A stretch of 64,000 nt of DNA from Gracilaria vermiculophylla (taxonomy: Eukaryota > Rhodophyta > Florideophyceae > Gracilariales > Gracilariaceae), in NCBI GenBank assembly GCA_019155205.2, contig JAHNZQ020000308.1:1275264-1339263 (forward strand), given 5' to 3'. Shown in pieces: positions 9,340 through 19,060 of the stretch. How positions within the stretch are numbered: the first letter of the stretch is position 1; each line of letters opens with the position of its first letter. The position numbers and the translations under genes were made by a program. The notes under the pieces are model-generated. The model did not search any database, was not told the DNA's origin, and saw nothing but the letters and a program-made list of their open reading frames with translations.

Positions 9340-10113
9340 TCACCACCACTGCGGAAAGTACCTTTGAAAGTACGCGTTCCACACATAGTATAATCTCGGT
9401 AAGGCTTGCGGGTACGGCCTGTAGTAGTTGCCTCGGAACCCGCTGGGTGCGGGTCCACTTACGCCAAACGGTTTAGCCCCGAACGCGTTACTTCCAAATC
9501 CACCTCCGCCGAGCGCGTTAGCCCCGAATCCACCTGTGCCAAACCCATTGACGCCCAGAGAGGCAGCTTGCAGGCCGCCGCCTCCGCCTCCGCCTCCGCC
9601 GCCGGAGGCGGCAGCCGCCGCTTGCAGCGCAGCGCCGCCGTTGTTGCCGCCGTTACCTGAGAACACAATGGAATCGCCGCCGTTGCCGCCGTTGCCGCCA
9701 CTGCCTCCAAAGCCGCCGTTGGCGCCGTCGGCGCCATTAGTGCCCGCGCCGCCGAACGTGGTGAAGCCCGGCCGGCCGTCGGCGCCGTTGGCGCCGCCGA
9801 AGGCGCCAAACGAACTGATGGACAGTCCGCCCTGGCCGCCGGCGCCGGGGCGCGAGCCGCCGCCTCCGTTGCCGCCGGCGCCGCCGTTTCCCCCCACAAC
9901 GCCCTCACCGAACGCAAAGGCGTTGCCGCCGGCGCCTCCGTTTCCGCCTTGGCGGCCGCCGCCGCCGCTGCCGCCGTTGCCGCCGTTGCCGCCGTTGCCG
10001 CCAAACGCGAAGTTGGCCTGGCGCTGCGTGGCGGCCGAGTGCACGGGGGCGGCGGCGCACATGGCGAGCGTCAGCGCGAGCGGGAAGAGCGCGTGTGCGC
10101 GAAAGAGTGTCAT
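9340..10113 (-). CDS. Secreted glycine-rich GGN-repeat protein with aromatic tail (copy 2)
   Basis: Single exon of 257 aa, ATG at 10113. A signal peptide of about 27 residues (MTLFRAHALFPLALTLAMC...) leads into GGN/GGA/GGS tripeptide blocks with hydrophobic turns (EGVVGGNGG), much as in the gene at 6177-7046. After about residue 150 the pattern changes to long glycine runs, Ala-rich stretches and NGFG/GGFG units. It ends in an aromatic tail rich in Tyr, Trp, Pro and Arg (YYRPYPQ... to WW), absent from copy 1. Tyr/Trp-rich tails could crosslink or bind carbohydrate; that is inference. An ATAAATA promoter element lies about 110 nt upstream (10223-10229). Confidence 0.8.
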   Translation of the reverse strand: MTLFRAHALFPLALTLAMCAAAPVHSAATQRQANFAFGGNGGNGGNGGSGGGGRQGGNGGAGGNAFAFGEGVVGGNGGAGGNGGGGSRPGAGGQGGLSISSFGAFGGANGADGRPGFTTFGGAGTNGADGANGGFGGSGGNGGNGGDSIVFSGNGGNNGGAALQAAAAASGGGGGGGGGGLQAASLGVNGFGTGGFGANALGGGGFGSNAFGAKPFGVSGPAPSGFRGNYYRPYPQALPRLYYVWNAYFQRYFPQWW

Positions 10114-10222
10114 GGCTCAACTGCAATCGTCGCGAAGCAAAGCAGAAAGCAAAGCAAGCTCAAGCAAAAGCCGTGAGAGCGCGCACGTCGGCGGCGGCCG
10201 CGCGCCGCGGCGACGCGCCGCT

Positions 10223-10229
10223 ATATTTA
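10223..10229 (-). promoter_or_regulatory. TATA-like element of GGN gene copy 2
   Basis: ATAAATA on the minus strand, about 110 nt upstream of the ATG at 10113, isolated in GC-rich sequence. Confidence 0.55.
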
Positions 10230-10570
10230 TGCAAAGCGCGCGCACCTCGCGCGCCGTCACGACGGCGCGCGTAGGGGCGCGTGGCGCGCGGCGCGCACCG
10301 CGCCGGAGGTATTACGACGCGCTGCGCGCCCGTTTGACGCAAAAATCTGCGCGCCGCGCGCTCGACGGCGGCGCCGAATTTGGTCCCGCGCGCCGCGTGT
10401 GCGCGGCGAATCAGCGCCGGCGCTGGCGCCACGTGGCACGCTGTGCTGTCGTGCCTGCGGCGTGCTTCTTCCACGGCCTGAGCTCGCGCCGCCACGCCGC
10501 CAAGGGCCTCTCTCCCCGCCGCGCCCTCCTTCGCCGCCGCCCTCGCCGCCGGTGAACGTGTACGCCAGCG

Positions 10571-10592
10571 CCTGCTGCTGCTGCTGCTGCTG
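10571..10592 (+). repeat. CTG trinucleotide microsatellite
   Basis: About seven uninterrupted TGC/CTG units in the GC-rich intergenic DNA. Confidence 0.8.
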
Positions 10593-11130
10593 CCCGCCGC
10601 CGGCCCCGGCACACGGGTGCTCTGAGCGCGCTAATCGTGTTACACACCGATGCATGTTGCGCAGCTCAGCGCTGTGCGCTCTGGTTAGCGTCCCACTGCC
10701 TCGCCTGCGATGTTTCCAAACGCACGACCGCATACCAAATTCAGCGCCGCCGCGCGTCGCGCGGTTGCCGCGTTGCCGCCTTTGCCGCCTTTGCCGCCTT
10801 TGCCGCCGCCGCCGCCCCGCAAGCGCACCTTCATTCCTCAATCGCGCGCGCGCAGGCCGCCCACCTGCGGCGAGGCGCCCGCCCCCCCCCCGCCGCGGCC
10901 GGCGGCGCGCGCGCGCGCGCGCGAGCAGGCCGCGCGCCAGCGGCGAGGCGCGCGCCGTGTGCACGGCCAATGGGGCGCGCGGGCGCATTGTAAGCAGCGA
11001 GGCGCGCCGCCGGCGGTACGTGCGAGGCGCTGGTGCCGCGTGCGCTACGTGCAATGCGTTGGCAGCGCCGCCGGCCGCGCGCTGGTGCGAGTGGAAGACT
11101 GCGCGTGCACAACGCGCGTGGCCACGCCGC

Positions 11131-11288
11131 ACACGCGCGCACGCGCACACGCGCACACGCATACACACGCACACGCGCACACGCGCAAACGCTCGCACGC
11201 GCACACGCATACACGCGCACACGCGCAGACACGCGCAGGCACGCGCAGACACGCGCAGACACGCGCACACGCGCACACGCGCACACGT
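11131..11288 (+). repeat. CACACGCG/CGCAGACA microsatellite array
   Basis: About 160 nt of alternating purine-pyrimidine units (ACACGCGC, ACACGCAT, ACACGCAC, then ACACGCGCAG variants). Such sequence is prone to Z-DNA. It lies about 310-470 nt upstream of the gene at 11601. Confidence 0.75.
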
Positions 11289-11600
11289 GCAGCTGCGCCG
11301 GGTTGCGCGTACTGCTGCGCGCGCTGCAGGCGCGCAAATCAGCTCAATTCAGCACGCGCTGCGGCAGCGTTGCGCCTGTGCGCGCCGCGCCCGCCATCAC
11401 CGTGCTGTCCCCAACTGGGGCGCTCGGCGTCGAGCGCTCGCAGCCCGGCGCTCGGCGAGAGCCTCCGCGCGCGTCCTCCCTCACAAATGCCGCCGCCTCG
11501 CTGGCCGCACCCCGCGGCCGTCCGCCACCGCCCTCACCGCCAAGCCCAACCGCATCGCTGCTCCCGTGCCGCCTGACGCCCGCGTGCTCCGCGCAAACAG

Positions 11601-12926
11601 ATGCGTCCGGCCTCTCTTGTCGTTCTGCTCAGCTGCCTGTTTCTGCTGTCATCCTCCTCGTCCGCGCCCTTCATGCTCGTTCTGCACGCCACGTTCTGGA
11701 AGAGCTGCTCGCTGCAGCGCCGCGGCGTCCCGCAGTCGCTCGTGCGCCCCTTCTTCGAGCGCGCCGTCGCCGAGCTGCTCGCGCACGCGCGCCAGCGCCA
11801 CCCCGCCTCCACCCCGCTGCGCCGCGCCACCGTGCCGCCGCGCGCGCTGCGCCAGCTGCGCGGCGCGCCCGCGCTGCGCGCGCTGGAGCGCGCCGCGCAG
11901 CGCGCCCACGCGCGCGGCCACGACGTCTTCTTCCTCCCGTACGCCGCGTACTCCGACCGCCACATCGGCCTGCACGCCGCCGCGCCGCGCGCCGCCGCGC
12001 GCCGCGCCTGGCGCCGCATCGCCGCGCACGCCGCGCGCCCGCTGCGCGCCGTGCGCGCCGCCGCGCTGGCGCAGCTGCCGGACGCGCTGCCCTTCCTGTT
12101 CGACCCGCACGCGCGCGCCGCGCCGCTGCCGCCGCTGCCGCCGCTGCCGCCGCCGCGCGCGCCGCCGCGCCGCCGCGCCGCCGCCGTGCGCGCGCCGCGG
12201 CTGGCCGCCGCCGCGCTGCGCGCCGCCGCGCAGCTGCAGCTGCTGGGCGCGCCGCGCAACGAGAGCGCGCGCGTGCTGCGCCACTGCGCGGCGCTGGTGT
12301 TCGCGGCGGCGCGCGCGCGCCGCCGCGACGGCCGCCGCCTCGCGCTGCCCGCCTTCTTCGCCGCGCTGTACGCGCGCGCCGTGCGGCGGCGGCTGCGCGG
12401 CCGCGCCGCGCCGCCGCGCGCGCCGCTGCGTCTGGTGCGCCGCCGCCTGCGCGCGGAGGTGGCGCAGCTCAGCTCGTTCGACGCGCTGGCGCGGCGCCGC
12501 TTCCCGCCCGTCGGCGCGGCGCGCCGCGTGCGCGTGCGCGACCTGCAGCGCGCCGCGCTCCGCAAGGTGGCGCGCATCGTGGCCGAGTGCCGGCGGCGGC
12601 GCGACGGCTGCCGCGCGGCGGCGGCCGCGGCGGCAGCGCCGCGGCGCGCGCTGGTGCGCGGCGCGGCCGCGGCCAAGTGCGGGGTGGGCCACTTCTACTA
12701 CAGAGTGAAGAGCCCGTCCGATGCGCGTGAGAACTGCTGCGCGTCCATCTGCAGCGCGTCGCAGCTGGTGCACCGCATCGGGATGGGGTCGGTGGGCGAG
12801 TGCTGCCGCGGGTGCAACGCGGCGCGGTGCGCGCTGAGCATGGCGTTGAGAATTGCGCAAGTGAGCACTGTGCACGTGAAGCCGTACGGGTACTCGCGGG
12901 GAGAGTCGATACCGATTTACACGTGA
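11601..12926 (+). CDS. Secreted cysteine-tail protein, GC-extreme paralogue of the window-edge gene
   Basis: Single exon of 441 aa, ATG at 11601, stop TGA at 12924-12926. The signal peptide (MRPASLVVLLSCLFLLSSSSSA) precedes a body extraordinarily rich in Ala and Arg, encoded by GCG/CGC codons. It aligns end to end with the minus-strand gene at 1-1255: LQRRGVP near residue 40, FFLPY near 115, an LGAPRNESARVLRH segment near 215, and a Cys tail (C-GVGHFYY...ENCCASIC...GECCRGCN) near residue 360-415. It extends about 35 residues beyond the Cys tail, showing how the truncated paralogue may end. A proline run ([10 protein letters not shown]) and poly-Ala stretch look like GC-driven insertions. Function unknown; probably extracellular. 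AATAAA lies 166 nt past the stop. Confidence 0.85.
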   Translation: MRPASLVVLLSCLFLLSSSSSAPFMLVLHATFWKSCSLQRRGVPQSLVRPFFERAVAELLAHARQRHPASTPLRRATVPPRALRQLRGAPALRALERAAQRAHARGHDVFFLPYAAYSDRHIGLHAAAPRAAARRAWRRIAAHAARPLRAVRAAALAQLPDALPFLFDPHARAAPLPPLPPLPPPRAPPRRRAAAVRAPRLAAAALRAAAQLQLLGAPRNESARVLRHCAALVFAAARARRRDGRRLALPAFFAALYARAVRRRLRGRAAPPRAPLRLVRRRLRAEVAQLSSFDALARRRFPPVGAARRVRVRDLQRAALRKVARIVAECRRRRDGCRAAAAAAAAPRRALVRGAAAAKCGVGHFYYRVKSPSDARENCCASICSASQLVHRIGMGSVGECCRGCNAARCALSMALRIAQVSTVHVKPYGYSRGESIPIYT

Positions 12927-13091
12927 GACGGTGGCTGGTGGTTGGGCGGGCATGGTGGCGGCGGCGCGGCGCGCATCGGTGGCGCGCGGCGTGCGGGCGG
13001 CGGCGGGGGGGCGCGCGTGGGGGACACGGCGCGGCGGCGCGGCGCTGCGTGCAGGCGGCGAAGCACGTGCGCGCCGCTCAGCGAGAGAAGC

Positions 13092-13097
13092 AATAAA
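13092..13097 (+). terminator. Polyadenylation signal AATAAA
   Basis: AATAAA 166 nt downstream of the stop of the gene at 11601-12926, almost the same spacing as for the gene ending at 53770. Confidence 0.6.
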
Positions 13098-13524
13098 TGG
13101 CGCGTTGCCGTATAATTCAACGTGCGGCTGCGGCGCCACGAACATTACATTGCCTTCGCGCGCGCGCGCGGCGGGGCGGTGAGCCGGCGGCGCGCGAGAC
13201 GATGTGGCGCGCGCTTTCTGGCGCGCGCTGCGCGTCTTTGACGTCGGCGGCGGCTGCGCGCGCCGCGCGCTATCGCGAGAGCGCGCCGGGCGCCGCGCTC
13301 GCGCGCCCGGCGTCGCGCGACCGGCGGCGCCCTGCGTCCGGTTGGCACGTTGCTGGCGCAGCGTGCGAACCGGACGGGTGAGCAGGCAAGTGGAAAGAGC
13401 TGTCGACAGCCGCGCGCAAGTTAAAATTGTTTACTCAGCGGCAGCGTCGTCCGAGCACGTCGAAAAACCGCCAAAATGGACGACGAGCAGCAGCAGCGCG
13501 TGCACACGCCGTCGCGGCGCGCGT

Positions 13525-14118
13525 CTAGCTCAGCGAGGAGGGAAGGTAGTCCGGGTTGGCAAAGCCGATGACGCAGCGCGCCTGGCGCGCGCCCGCGGCG
13601 CCGGACGGCTGCGCCGCGCTGCCCTGGTCCTCCAGCGCGTGCACAATCATCCCGCGCCCAGTGATGCCGCGCAGCTTGATGACGTAGTCCACGCGGTCGT
13701 ACGCGGCCACGCCGTTGGCGTCGGCCACGATGGACCCAAAGTCACCCCAGTGGCGCGGGTACTCGCCCGGTAGTGCGTGCTTGCGCTCGCTTCCAGACGG
13801 ATCAGAAAAGTGACCGCCGGTGGACTTGCCGTCGGCGGATTGGATGTCGCCAAACGTGTGAATGTGGAAGCCGTGCGGCCCCTCGGTGAGGCCCGTGACG
13901 TTGGCGCTGATGCGCACGAAACAGCGGTTCGCGGTGACGGCGTGGCGCATGAACACGGGTGTGAAGAACACGCTGCCCGTGACGTTGTTGCCGGCGGTGG
14001 GCATCAAGTGGCACGTCAGCGGCGGCTGCGCGAGGCAGGGGATCTTCCACCTGATGGGCTGCCCAACCGCCAGCGACAGCCACAGCGGCGCGAGCACGGA
14101 AACAAGCGCCACAAGCAT
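13525..14118 (-). CDS. Secreted Cu/Zn superoxide dismutase
   Basis: Single exon of 197 aa, starting at the ATG at 14118; the open frame further upstream lacks an ATG. A signal peptide covers residues 1-19. It converts superoxide to oxygen and hydrogen peroxide. All metal ligands are present. Copper: His85, His87 (HGFHIH), His103 and His160. Zinc: His103 (bridging), His114, His123 and Asp126 (RHWGDFG). Arg178, in GAAGAR, matches the active-site Arg. The Cu/Zn fold is complete to a C-terminal VIGFAN. With the signal peptide it should act outside the cell or in the secretory pathway, plausibly against an oxidative burst. Two N-x-[ST] glycosylation sites are visible. A TATATAAG box lies 153 nt upstream of the start. 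Confidence 0.92.
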   Translation of the reverse strand: MLVALVSVLAPLWLSLAVGQPIRWKIPCLAQPPLTCHLMPTAGNNVTGSVFFTPVFMRHAVTANRCFVRISANVTGLTEGPHGFHIHTFGDIQSADGKSTGGHFSDPSGSERKHALPGEYPRHWGDFGSIVADANGVAAYDRVDYVIKLRGITGRGMIVHALEDQGSAAQPSGAAGARQARCVIGFANPDYLPSSLS

Positions 14119-14270
14119 GGCGAAGCGAGCACAACTGTGAACGGCGCAAGCGGAGGCAGAAGCGCACAGGGGAGGCGGAGGGCGGTGGGGGGTGGGGGGG
14201 GGGGCTGGTGGGGGGGAGAGGCGGCGCACGCGCACCAGAAGCGGCGCGCGCCAGCGCGCGACGGGCGCAG

Positions 14271-14278
14271 CTTATATA
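14271..14278 (-). promoter_or_regulatory. TATA box (TATATAAG) of the SOD gene
   Basis: Minus-strand TATATAAG, 153 nt upstream of the SOD ATG. Confidence 0.65.
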
Positions 14279-14695
14279 GAGCGGCGTCGGCGCGCGCGGG
14301 TGGAACGACGGCACGGCGGCGCGGCGGCGCCACTGCGCGGCGCGACGGCGCGGCGCGCGCGGCGCGGCGGCGCGCAGCCGGCGTGGCGACGCTGCGCCCG
14401 TGACGCGCCATGGCGCCAGCGCGCCGGCTGTAAGCGACACGGCGCACGCGTCGCGCGCGTGCACGCGTCGCGCACGCGCCGCCAACGGCCTCTGTAAGCC
14501 GGCGCCAACGCGCGCCCGTTCGCTTTCTCTTCCGACGCGGCGCGGCAGCCCTGCCAGCTGGCCGCGTGGCCACGTGGTGGCGCCCCACATACTGCCCACC
14601 GCGCGGCGTTCCACCGCTGCCGCCGACGCGCGCCGTCGCGCGAGAGCCGCGCTGTAAACGCGCCGCCCGCCACCGCCGTCCCGCCGCCACCCCCC
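14279..14695. other. GC-rich spacer between SOD promoter and CPSF2 stop
   Basis: About 420 nt of GCGC-dense DNA with no gene; it should include the CPSF2 3' UTR and SOD upstream elements. Confidence 0.5.
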
Positions 14696-17128
14696 TCAGC
14701 GCGGGATCACCAGCTCCTCGTACAACACGTCCCGGATCTTGAGGTACTCCTCCGACAGCGCGCCCTCCAGCGCAATGCGCTGCGCCGCCGTCTTCTTCAC
14801 CACCACCACCGCCCCCGTTTCCGCGTTCTGCACGCACAGCGCCCCCCCGGCAAACTCCGCCTTGAGCCCCGCCCTGCTCAGCTTGTCCAGCAGCTGGTGC
14901 AGCATCACTGTCCCAATCATGATCGTCCCGTGCCCCCCGCTTTGCTCCCCACTGTTCCTAGCACCGCGCCCCTCGTCCGCCACGCGCTCCCCCACGCCCA
15001 CCGCCCTGTCCGACCCGCCCTCCTCCTCCTCCTCCTCCCACCCGTTCGTCGCCAGCATCTGCTTCCCGCTCCCGTCTCGCTCCCCCAGCACCACCGCGTC
15101 CACAAACGCAATGTGCGACAGGTTCACACTTTCCCACCGTAGACTCCCGATCAACTTGTCCTGCAACGAGAACCGGCACAACGAACTTCCACTCGTTATG
15201 TCCACCGTTTCCATGTCACGCGGTGCCACCACCGCTGCCCCCTCATTGCTTTTGCTCGCTCCAAAAACTTGCCCCTCCGCATACTGCTTCAAGTGATTCG
15301 TCTCCGCTTCGCTTCCGCCCACCAAAGTCACGTGCCGCGGTTCCACCTCCTTCATCAGCCGCTTCAGAGAGTCCCCGTCGCACAGCCCCGCAAAGTCCAC
15401 AATGTGCAGCTTGCACCCCACATTCAGCGTCACAGCCTCCTCCACGTACTCGGCCGGAACTTCTTCTCGAACCAGCTCCACGTCAGTCAGCGCCTCATTT
15501 TGCTTCTTCTCTTCTGCCTCGTTCGACGGCGCCCCTTCCCCAGGGTCTTCACCGATCATGAAGCAGCTCGTGTCCACAATCTGACCGTACTCGTCCCACG
15601 AGCGTCGCGGCGCCACCTGGAACGGAAATGTCTCCGACCTCACTCGCTTCGCAAGAACGTCGTATCGTCGCATCACCTCCAATACCTTTTCGTCGTCGTC
15701 CTGTTCCACACCCGCCCCGTCGCCGTTCGCATGCTTCCCTTCGTCCTCTGCCTTGCTTTCATCGCCCACGTCCATCTTGTCCTCCTTCCCGCCCGCCTCT
15801 TTTTCGGCCTCGGCCTTCTCAATGGCTTCCAGCTCCTCCTTCCTTTTTTCTTCCTCTTCCTTTCGCTTTTGCTCCATCTCGGCGGCTTTTCGCTGCCGTT
15901 CGCTCTCGCGCCATTTCTGCAGTGCTTCGCCTTTCAGGTACTCTTTTCTCCGGATCGTGATCCCAATCTGAAACGCGTCGCCGTCTGATTTTTTCTGCTG
16001 CGCCGCGGCAGCCCGTTCGTACAGCGTAGCGTACAATGTGTTGGGTGACGGCCGGTCCACGAGAACGACGCAGTTCTGCGCTTGGGAGCACCAGCGCGCG
16101 AAGAGAAGTCGCGAGGCACCCACCTCCAAAGACACGGAGGAGGCCAGCACCACAAGCGGGCCCGAAAACTGGTCCAACTGCTTAATGGACTGCAGCAACT
16201 TTACATGCTTCATGTCAAAGATGTTGTCTCGCGACACGTCGAATCTGCGCACTACTTCGTCACTCATCCATTCAATCATGCTCCTCGCAAACTCAAACGT
16301 CCGCACGGAGAGGTCGTGCAAGATGACCAGCGTCGCAGACCGGAGGAAGCTGTCATTTTGCCAGTACTCGTCCAGCAAGATGGCCAGTTCTATGACTCGG
16401 CCGGCTGTGTCGACGGGGATCAGCACGTTGCCCGATCGCGACGTCACGGAGCGAATGAGGTCGACGAGTGCGGACGGTTTCGTCGACTCCGTCTTGCTGT
16501 CCGCGCGCGTGGTGGACATCACCAGGTGACTGGGCCTTGAAAACGAGTTGAGCGTTGTCGGGTTGAGGTGGCGTTCGCGACGATGATTGAAGTGTACAGC
16601 GTACAGGATGGTCTCGGTTTCCTTCTGAATGCTCCAGACGGCACCTCCCAACATGTGGCCCGCCGCATGAGGAGTGATCACCACCTTTTCAGCTCCAGGT
16701 ACCGTGAGCGGGTGGCGCTGTTGATATTTGAGCAAGTGAAAGCGGTCCTCGAGCTCAAACGCAGAGTCCACATCATCCAGGTTGAACAAGGAAAACGGCG
16801 CTTGAGCGGATCTGGAAAGGTATGCGTTGTACATGAACATGTGACCCATGCGCCACACCGGTAAAGTCGAAAACACCGGAGCATTGAGATTCAGGTGGCG
16901 GAAGGCGTACGGGAGCGCACCAAGATGCGAGACGTCCGCGTGCGACAGCAGAATGGCGTTGACTTTTGGAGCGACCGTTCGAAGGTTCTCCAAATGCTCA
17001 ACTTTGAAGGAGATGTCCCATCCGATGTCCAGGAGAATGTTGAAGCCATCGATTGTCAACAAGTGTGAGATGGCGTGTGATGTGGTGAACGAGCCGTATA
17101 TGGGTGTGATTTGAACGGAGACGCCCAT
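14696..17128 (-). CDS. CPSF2: Cleavage and polyadenylation specificity factor subunit 2 (CPSF100)
   Basis: Single exon of 810 aa from the ATG at 17128 (MGVSVQITPIYG, the usual CPSF100 opening); upstream open frame lacks ATG. Order: metallo-beta-lactamase half (residues 1-about 210), beta-CASP domain (about 240-420), a charged Glu/Lys-rich insert (about 430-510), then the C-terminal CPSF100 region. The signature metal motif HxHxDH is replaced by SHADVSHLG (62-70). This fits the family: CPSF100 is the inactive partner of the nuclease CPSF73 in the nuclear mRNA 3'-end processing complex. A second acidic insert with Glu runs lies near residue 690-730. It is the only clear housekeeping gene among the secreted-protein genes here, with lower GC in its first half than its neighbours. 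Confidence 0.93.
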   Translation of the reverse strand: MGVSVQITPIYGSFTTSHAISHLLTIDGFNILLDIGWDISFKVEHLENLRTVAPKVNAILLSHADVSHLGALPYAFRHLNLNAPVFSTLPVWRMGHMFMYNAYLSRSAQAPFSLFNLDDVDSAFELEDRFHLLKYQQRHPLTVPGAEKVVITPHAAGHMLGGAVWSIQKETETILYAVHFNHRRERHLNPTTLNSFSRPSHLVMSTTRADSKTESTKPSALVDLIRSVTSRSGNVLIPVDTAGRVIELAILLDEYWQNDSFLRSATLVILHDLSVRTFEFARSMIEWMSDEVVRRFDVSRDNIFDMKHVKLLQSIKQLDQFSGPLVVLASSVSLEVGASRLLFARWCSQAQNCVVLVDRPSPNTLYATLYERAAAAQQKKSDGDAFQIGITIRRKEYLKGEALQKWRESERQRKAAEMEQKRKEEEEKRKEELEAIEKAEAEKEAGGKEDKMDVGDESKAEDEGKHANGDGAGVEQDDDEKVLEVMRRYDVLAKRVRSETFPFQVAPRRSWDEYGQIVDTSCFMIGEDPGEGAPSNEAEEKKQNEALTDVELVREEVPAEYVEEAVTLNVGCKLHIVDFAGLCDGDSLKRLMKEVEPRHVTLVGGSEAETNHLKQYAEGQVFGASKSNEGAAVVAPRDMETVDITSGSSLCRFSLQDKLIGSLRWESVNLSHIAFVDAVVLGERDGSGKQMLATNGWEEEEEEGGSDRAVGVGERVADEGRGARNSGEQSGGHGTIMIGTVMLHQLLDKLSRAGLKAEFAGGALCVQNAETGAVVVVKKTAAQRIALEGALSEEYLKIRDVLYEELVIPR

Positions 17129-17634
17129 GAGACATACGTGCGGGTGAGCAGTCCACTCTGGCCAGGGAAGGCTCGCTCGAACAGGCAACTGAACTTCAAG
17201 TGCCGAAAAGAGCCCGTCACAGTTTTTCGAACCAAAAAAGCAGATTTTGCACGGCGTTTAATACCCTTCCTACTGAGGCTTTCCGTCAATACCTGATCTC
17301 TCAGACCTCTGCTGTGTAGACGTCCTCGGGTGTGGGTCGCTAAAGTGTGAAGCTAAGTGCTCAACAACTTTGTATGGATCGTGAATGACCCGCCAACCCT
17401 ACCGTAATCATCATGCATCGGCGGCAGTGCGTTATGTACCACCGACGGCGACGAGAGGCTAACGAAACTATTCACCGCCCGAGCTGCATTCGTTGCCAGT
17501 CAGTTTTGTTTACATGAAAAATCTATACAAGATACACGACAGGACGAAAAAGAAGCTCGCACACAGTGCCAGCGCCGCACGCAGAAAGCAAGATGTCAAG
17601 AGTGTACCCAGCAAAGAAATGCTCTGCTTTACAA
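17129..17634. other. Spacer between the CPSF2 start and the stop of the next minus-strand gene
   Basis: About 500 nt of moderate GC holding the CPSF2 promoter. No TATA box is evident, in contrast to the secreted-protein genes. No coding evidence. Confidence 0.45.
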
Positions 17635-18775
17635 TTAACAACTTCTCCACCCGTCTTCAATTCGAACCAAAGTACGGTCCGATTCGGGCAAGAGTCTGTT
17701 TTGCTCAATTGCCCACACCGTCTCTCCTTTGACTTTGACAAACACTTACTTGCATTCTACCTCGCTACAGCTAAACTCTACCAGCATGGTTGTTTCCGAA
17801 ACCAGTAGCGGCACTCCAAGACCAACGTTGCATACCCCCAGGTCTGGGCACTTCCCAACCACCCTCAGACGTTGGTTGCCGAGCAGGCTTCGGACGGCTT
17901 GAGGCACGCTTTCGATAGCGAGCTCAAAAGTCATCAACACCCGCTCAGAGGTAGGGCCGCGCGGCGGCCCGCAATGTGGCGAAGAGAACAAAAAACCCGT
18001 CTGCTCGCTGCGGGCCTGGTGCTCCCTCCTTCTCAGCACGAACAGCGGCCTCTCGTGGCGCGCTGTGTCCCACGCGAACCCAGCGTTGTGCGCCAGGTCC
18101 GCCGCCCTCGGGGACAGCGTCTGCAGCACCGCGACAGTGCGCGGCGCGCTGTGGAGAGCCACCGAGCGGGGGTGCCGCACCAGCAGCGGCGCCGCCGCGC
18201 CGACCGCGCGCGGCAGCCGCGTGGCTGGGGCCCTGCGACTGGGCCGCGCGACGGTCGCGGCGCGCGGCCGCCGCCCCGGGCGCCGCCCGCGCCGCGCGTG
18301 CGCGCAGGCGGAAGGGGCGTGCCGGCCAGGCGCGACGGCGCGCGCGCGGGCGTCCGGCAGCGTGCGCGGCCGCTTGGCGGCGACCGCGGCGCGCGTGCGT
18401 GGGGTTTGGCGCAGCATGGGCGCGGTCGTGCTTGCCGTGCGGCGCGCTGTTGCGGCGCGCCGCCGTGGCGTCTCGCGACTGGGGCGCACGAGGCGGCGCA
18501 GGTGTGCCATGGAGCGGGGGAGCAGGGGCGGGATGAAGCGTGTTGGCTTCGCGCATCCCGCGCTGCCGCCGCGCGAGGTGTGAAGGGGCGTGGCGGCCAG
18601 CACGGGGCTGCGCGGTGCATGGTGAGGGTGGCGGCGCTGCCTCGGGGCTTGGCGCTCGGGCAGGAGTCGGAAGGCCGTGCGGGGCCTCGGGCTGCTGCGG
18701 GTTGGGCTTGGGGTGGTGCACGCGGCGGAGCATGGGCGCGAACAGGCGTACAACTGCCATGAAGAAGCGTTTCAT
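17635..18775 (-). CDS. Unrecognised protein, basic GC-rich N-terminal half, one 54-nt intron; 5' frame uncertain
   Basis: The 3' part is well supported. A minus-strand frame (18072-17750) reads with strong third-position GC through an LSPRAADLA..GFAWDT..ERPLFVLRRRE region and a VGKCPDLGVCNVGLG..FSCSEVEC region. A 54-nt intron (17749-17696, GTAAGT...AACAG) then joins it to a last exon ending LVRIEDGWRSC and TAA at 17635. The 5' end is unclear. The best start (MKRFFMAVVRLF, ATG at 18775) is in another frame from the conserved part, and the shift falls near 18700. Either a small intron, a sequence error or a later start (ATG at 18510, about 270 aa in all) would solve it. The Cys pattern of the C-terminal part suggests an extracellular domain. 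I do not recognise the family. A TATAAAAG box stands at 19053. Confidence 0.5.
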
Positions 18776-19052
18776 TTTGGCTCGGCTCGGTGGGATGGAG
18801 AGTGATGAGGTTGGAGACTGGAGGAGCAGGGCGGAAGTGTAAAAGTGGGTGGAAGGGCGGATTGAGAGTAGCAGGGTGAAGCAGGGCAGAAGGAGAAGGC
18901 GTCAAAGGAATGAACGGGGAAGAAATGAGCAGTGAAAGAGACGATCGCTCAGCGAAAAATGTGGGTATCGAATGGCGAAAGTTGGAGTTTGCAAGGCGAA
19001 AGCGACGGGGCGGACGGCGTTTTCGACGCGCTCTGCGACAGGCGAAGCACGG

Positions 19053-19060
19053 CTTTTATA
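19053..19060 (-). promoter_or_regulatory. TATA box (TATAAAAG) upstream of the unrecognised spliced gene
   Basis: Minus-strand TATAAAAG, 278 nt upstream of the ATG at 18775. The longer spacing leaves room for a 5' UTR intron or an earlier first exon. Confidence 0.55.

Larger units (their letters stand above)
10231..11600. other. GC-rich intergenic region between divergent genes
   Basis: It separates the promoter of the minus-strand GGN gene from the plus-strand gene at 11601. It contains a CTG microsatellite (10571-10592), a CCGCCTTTG-type repeat near 10780-10805 and a long CACACGCG array (see separate entry). The long open frames spanning it are composition artefacts. Confidence 0.5.

Noticed and set aside
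9428..10555. 375-aa plus-strand proline-rich frame
   Set aside because: Antisense shadow of GGN gene copy 2, continuing by chance into GC-rich DNA where stops are rare.
10399..12730. Very long frames of 565 and 769 aa overlapping the gene at 11601
   Set aside because: Pure Arg/Ala/Pro/His composition from GCGC sequence and the CACACGCG array, no conserved motif. The frame 11601-12926 alone has a signal peptide, Cys tail and a homologue.
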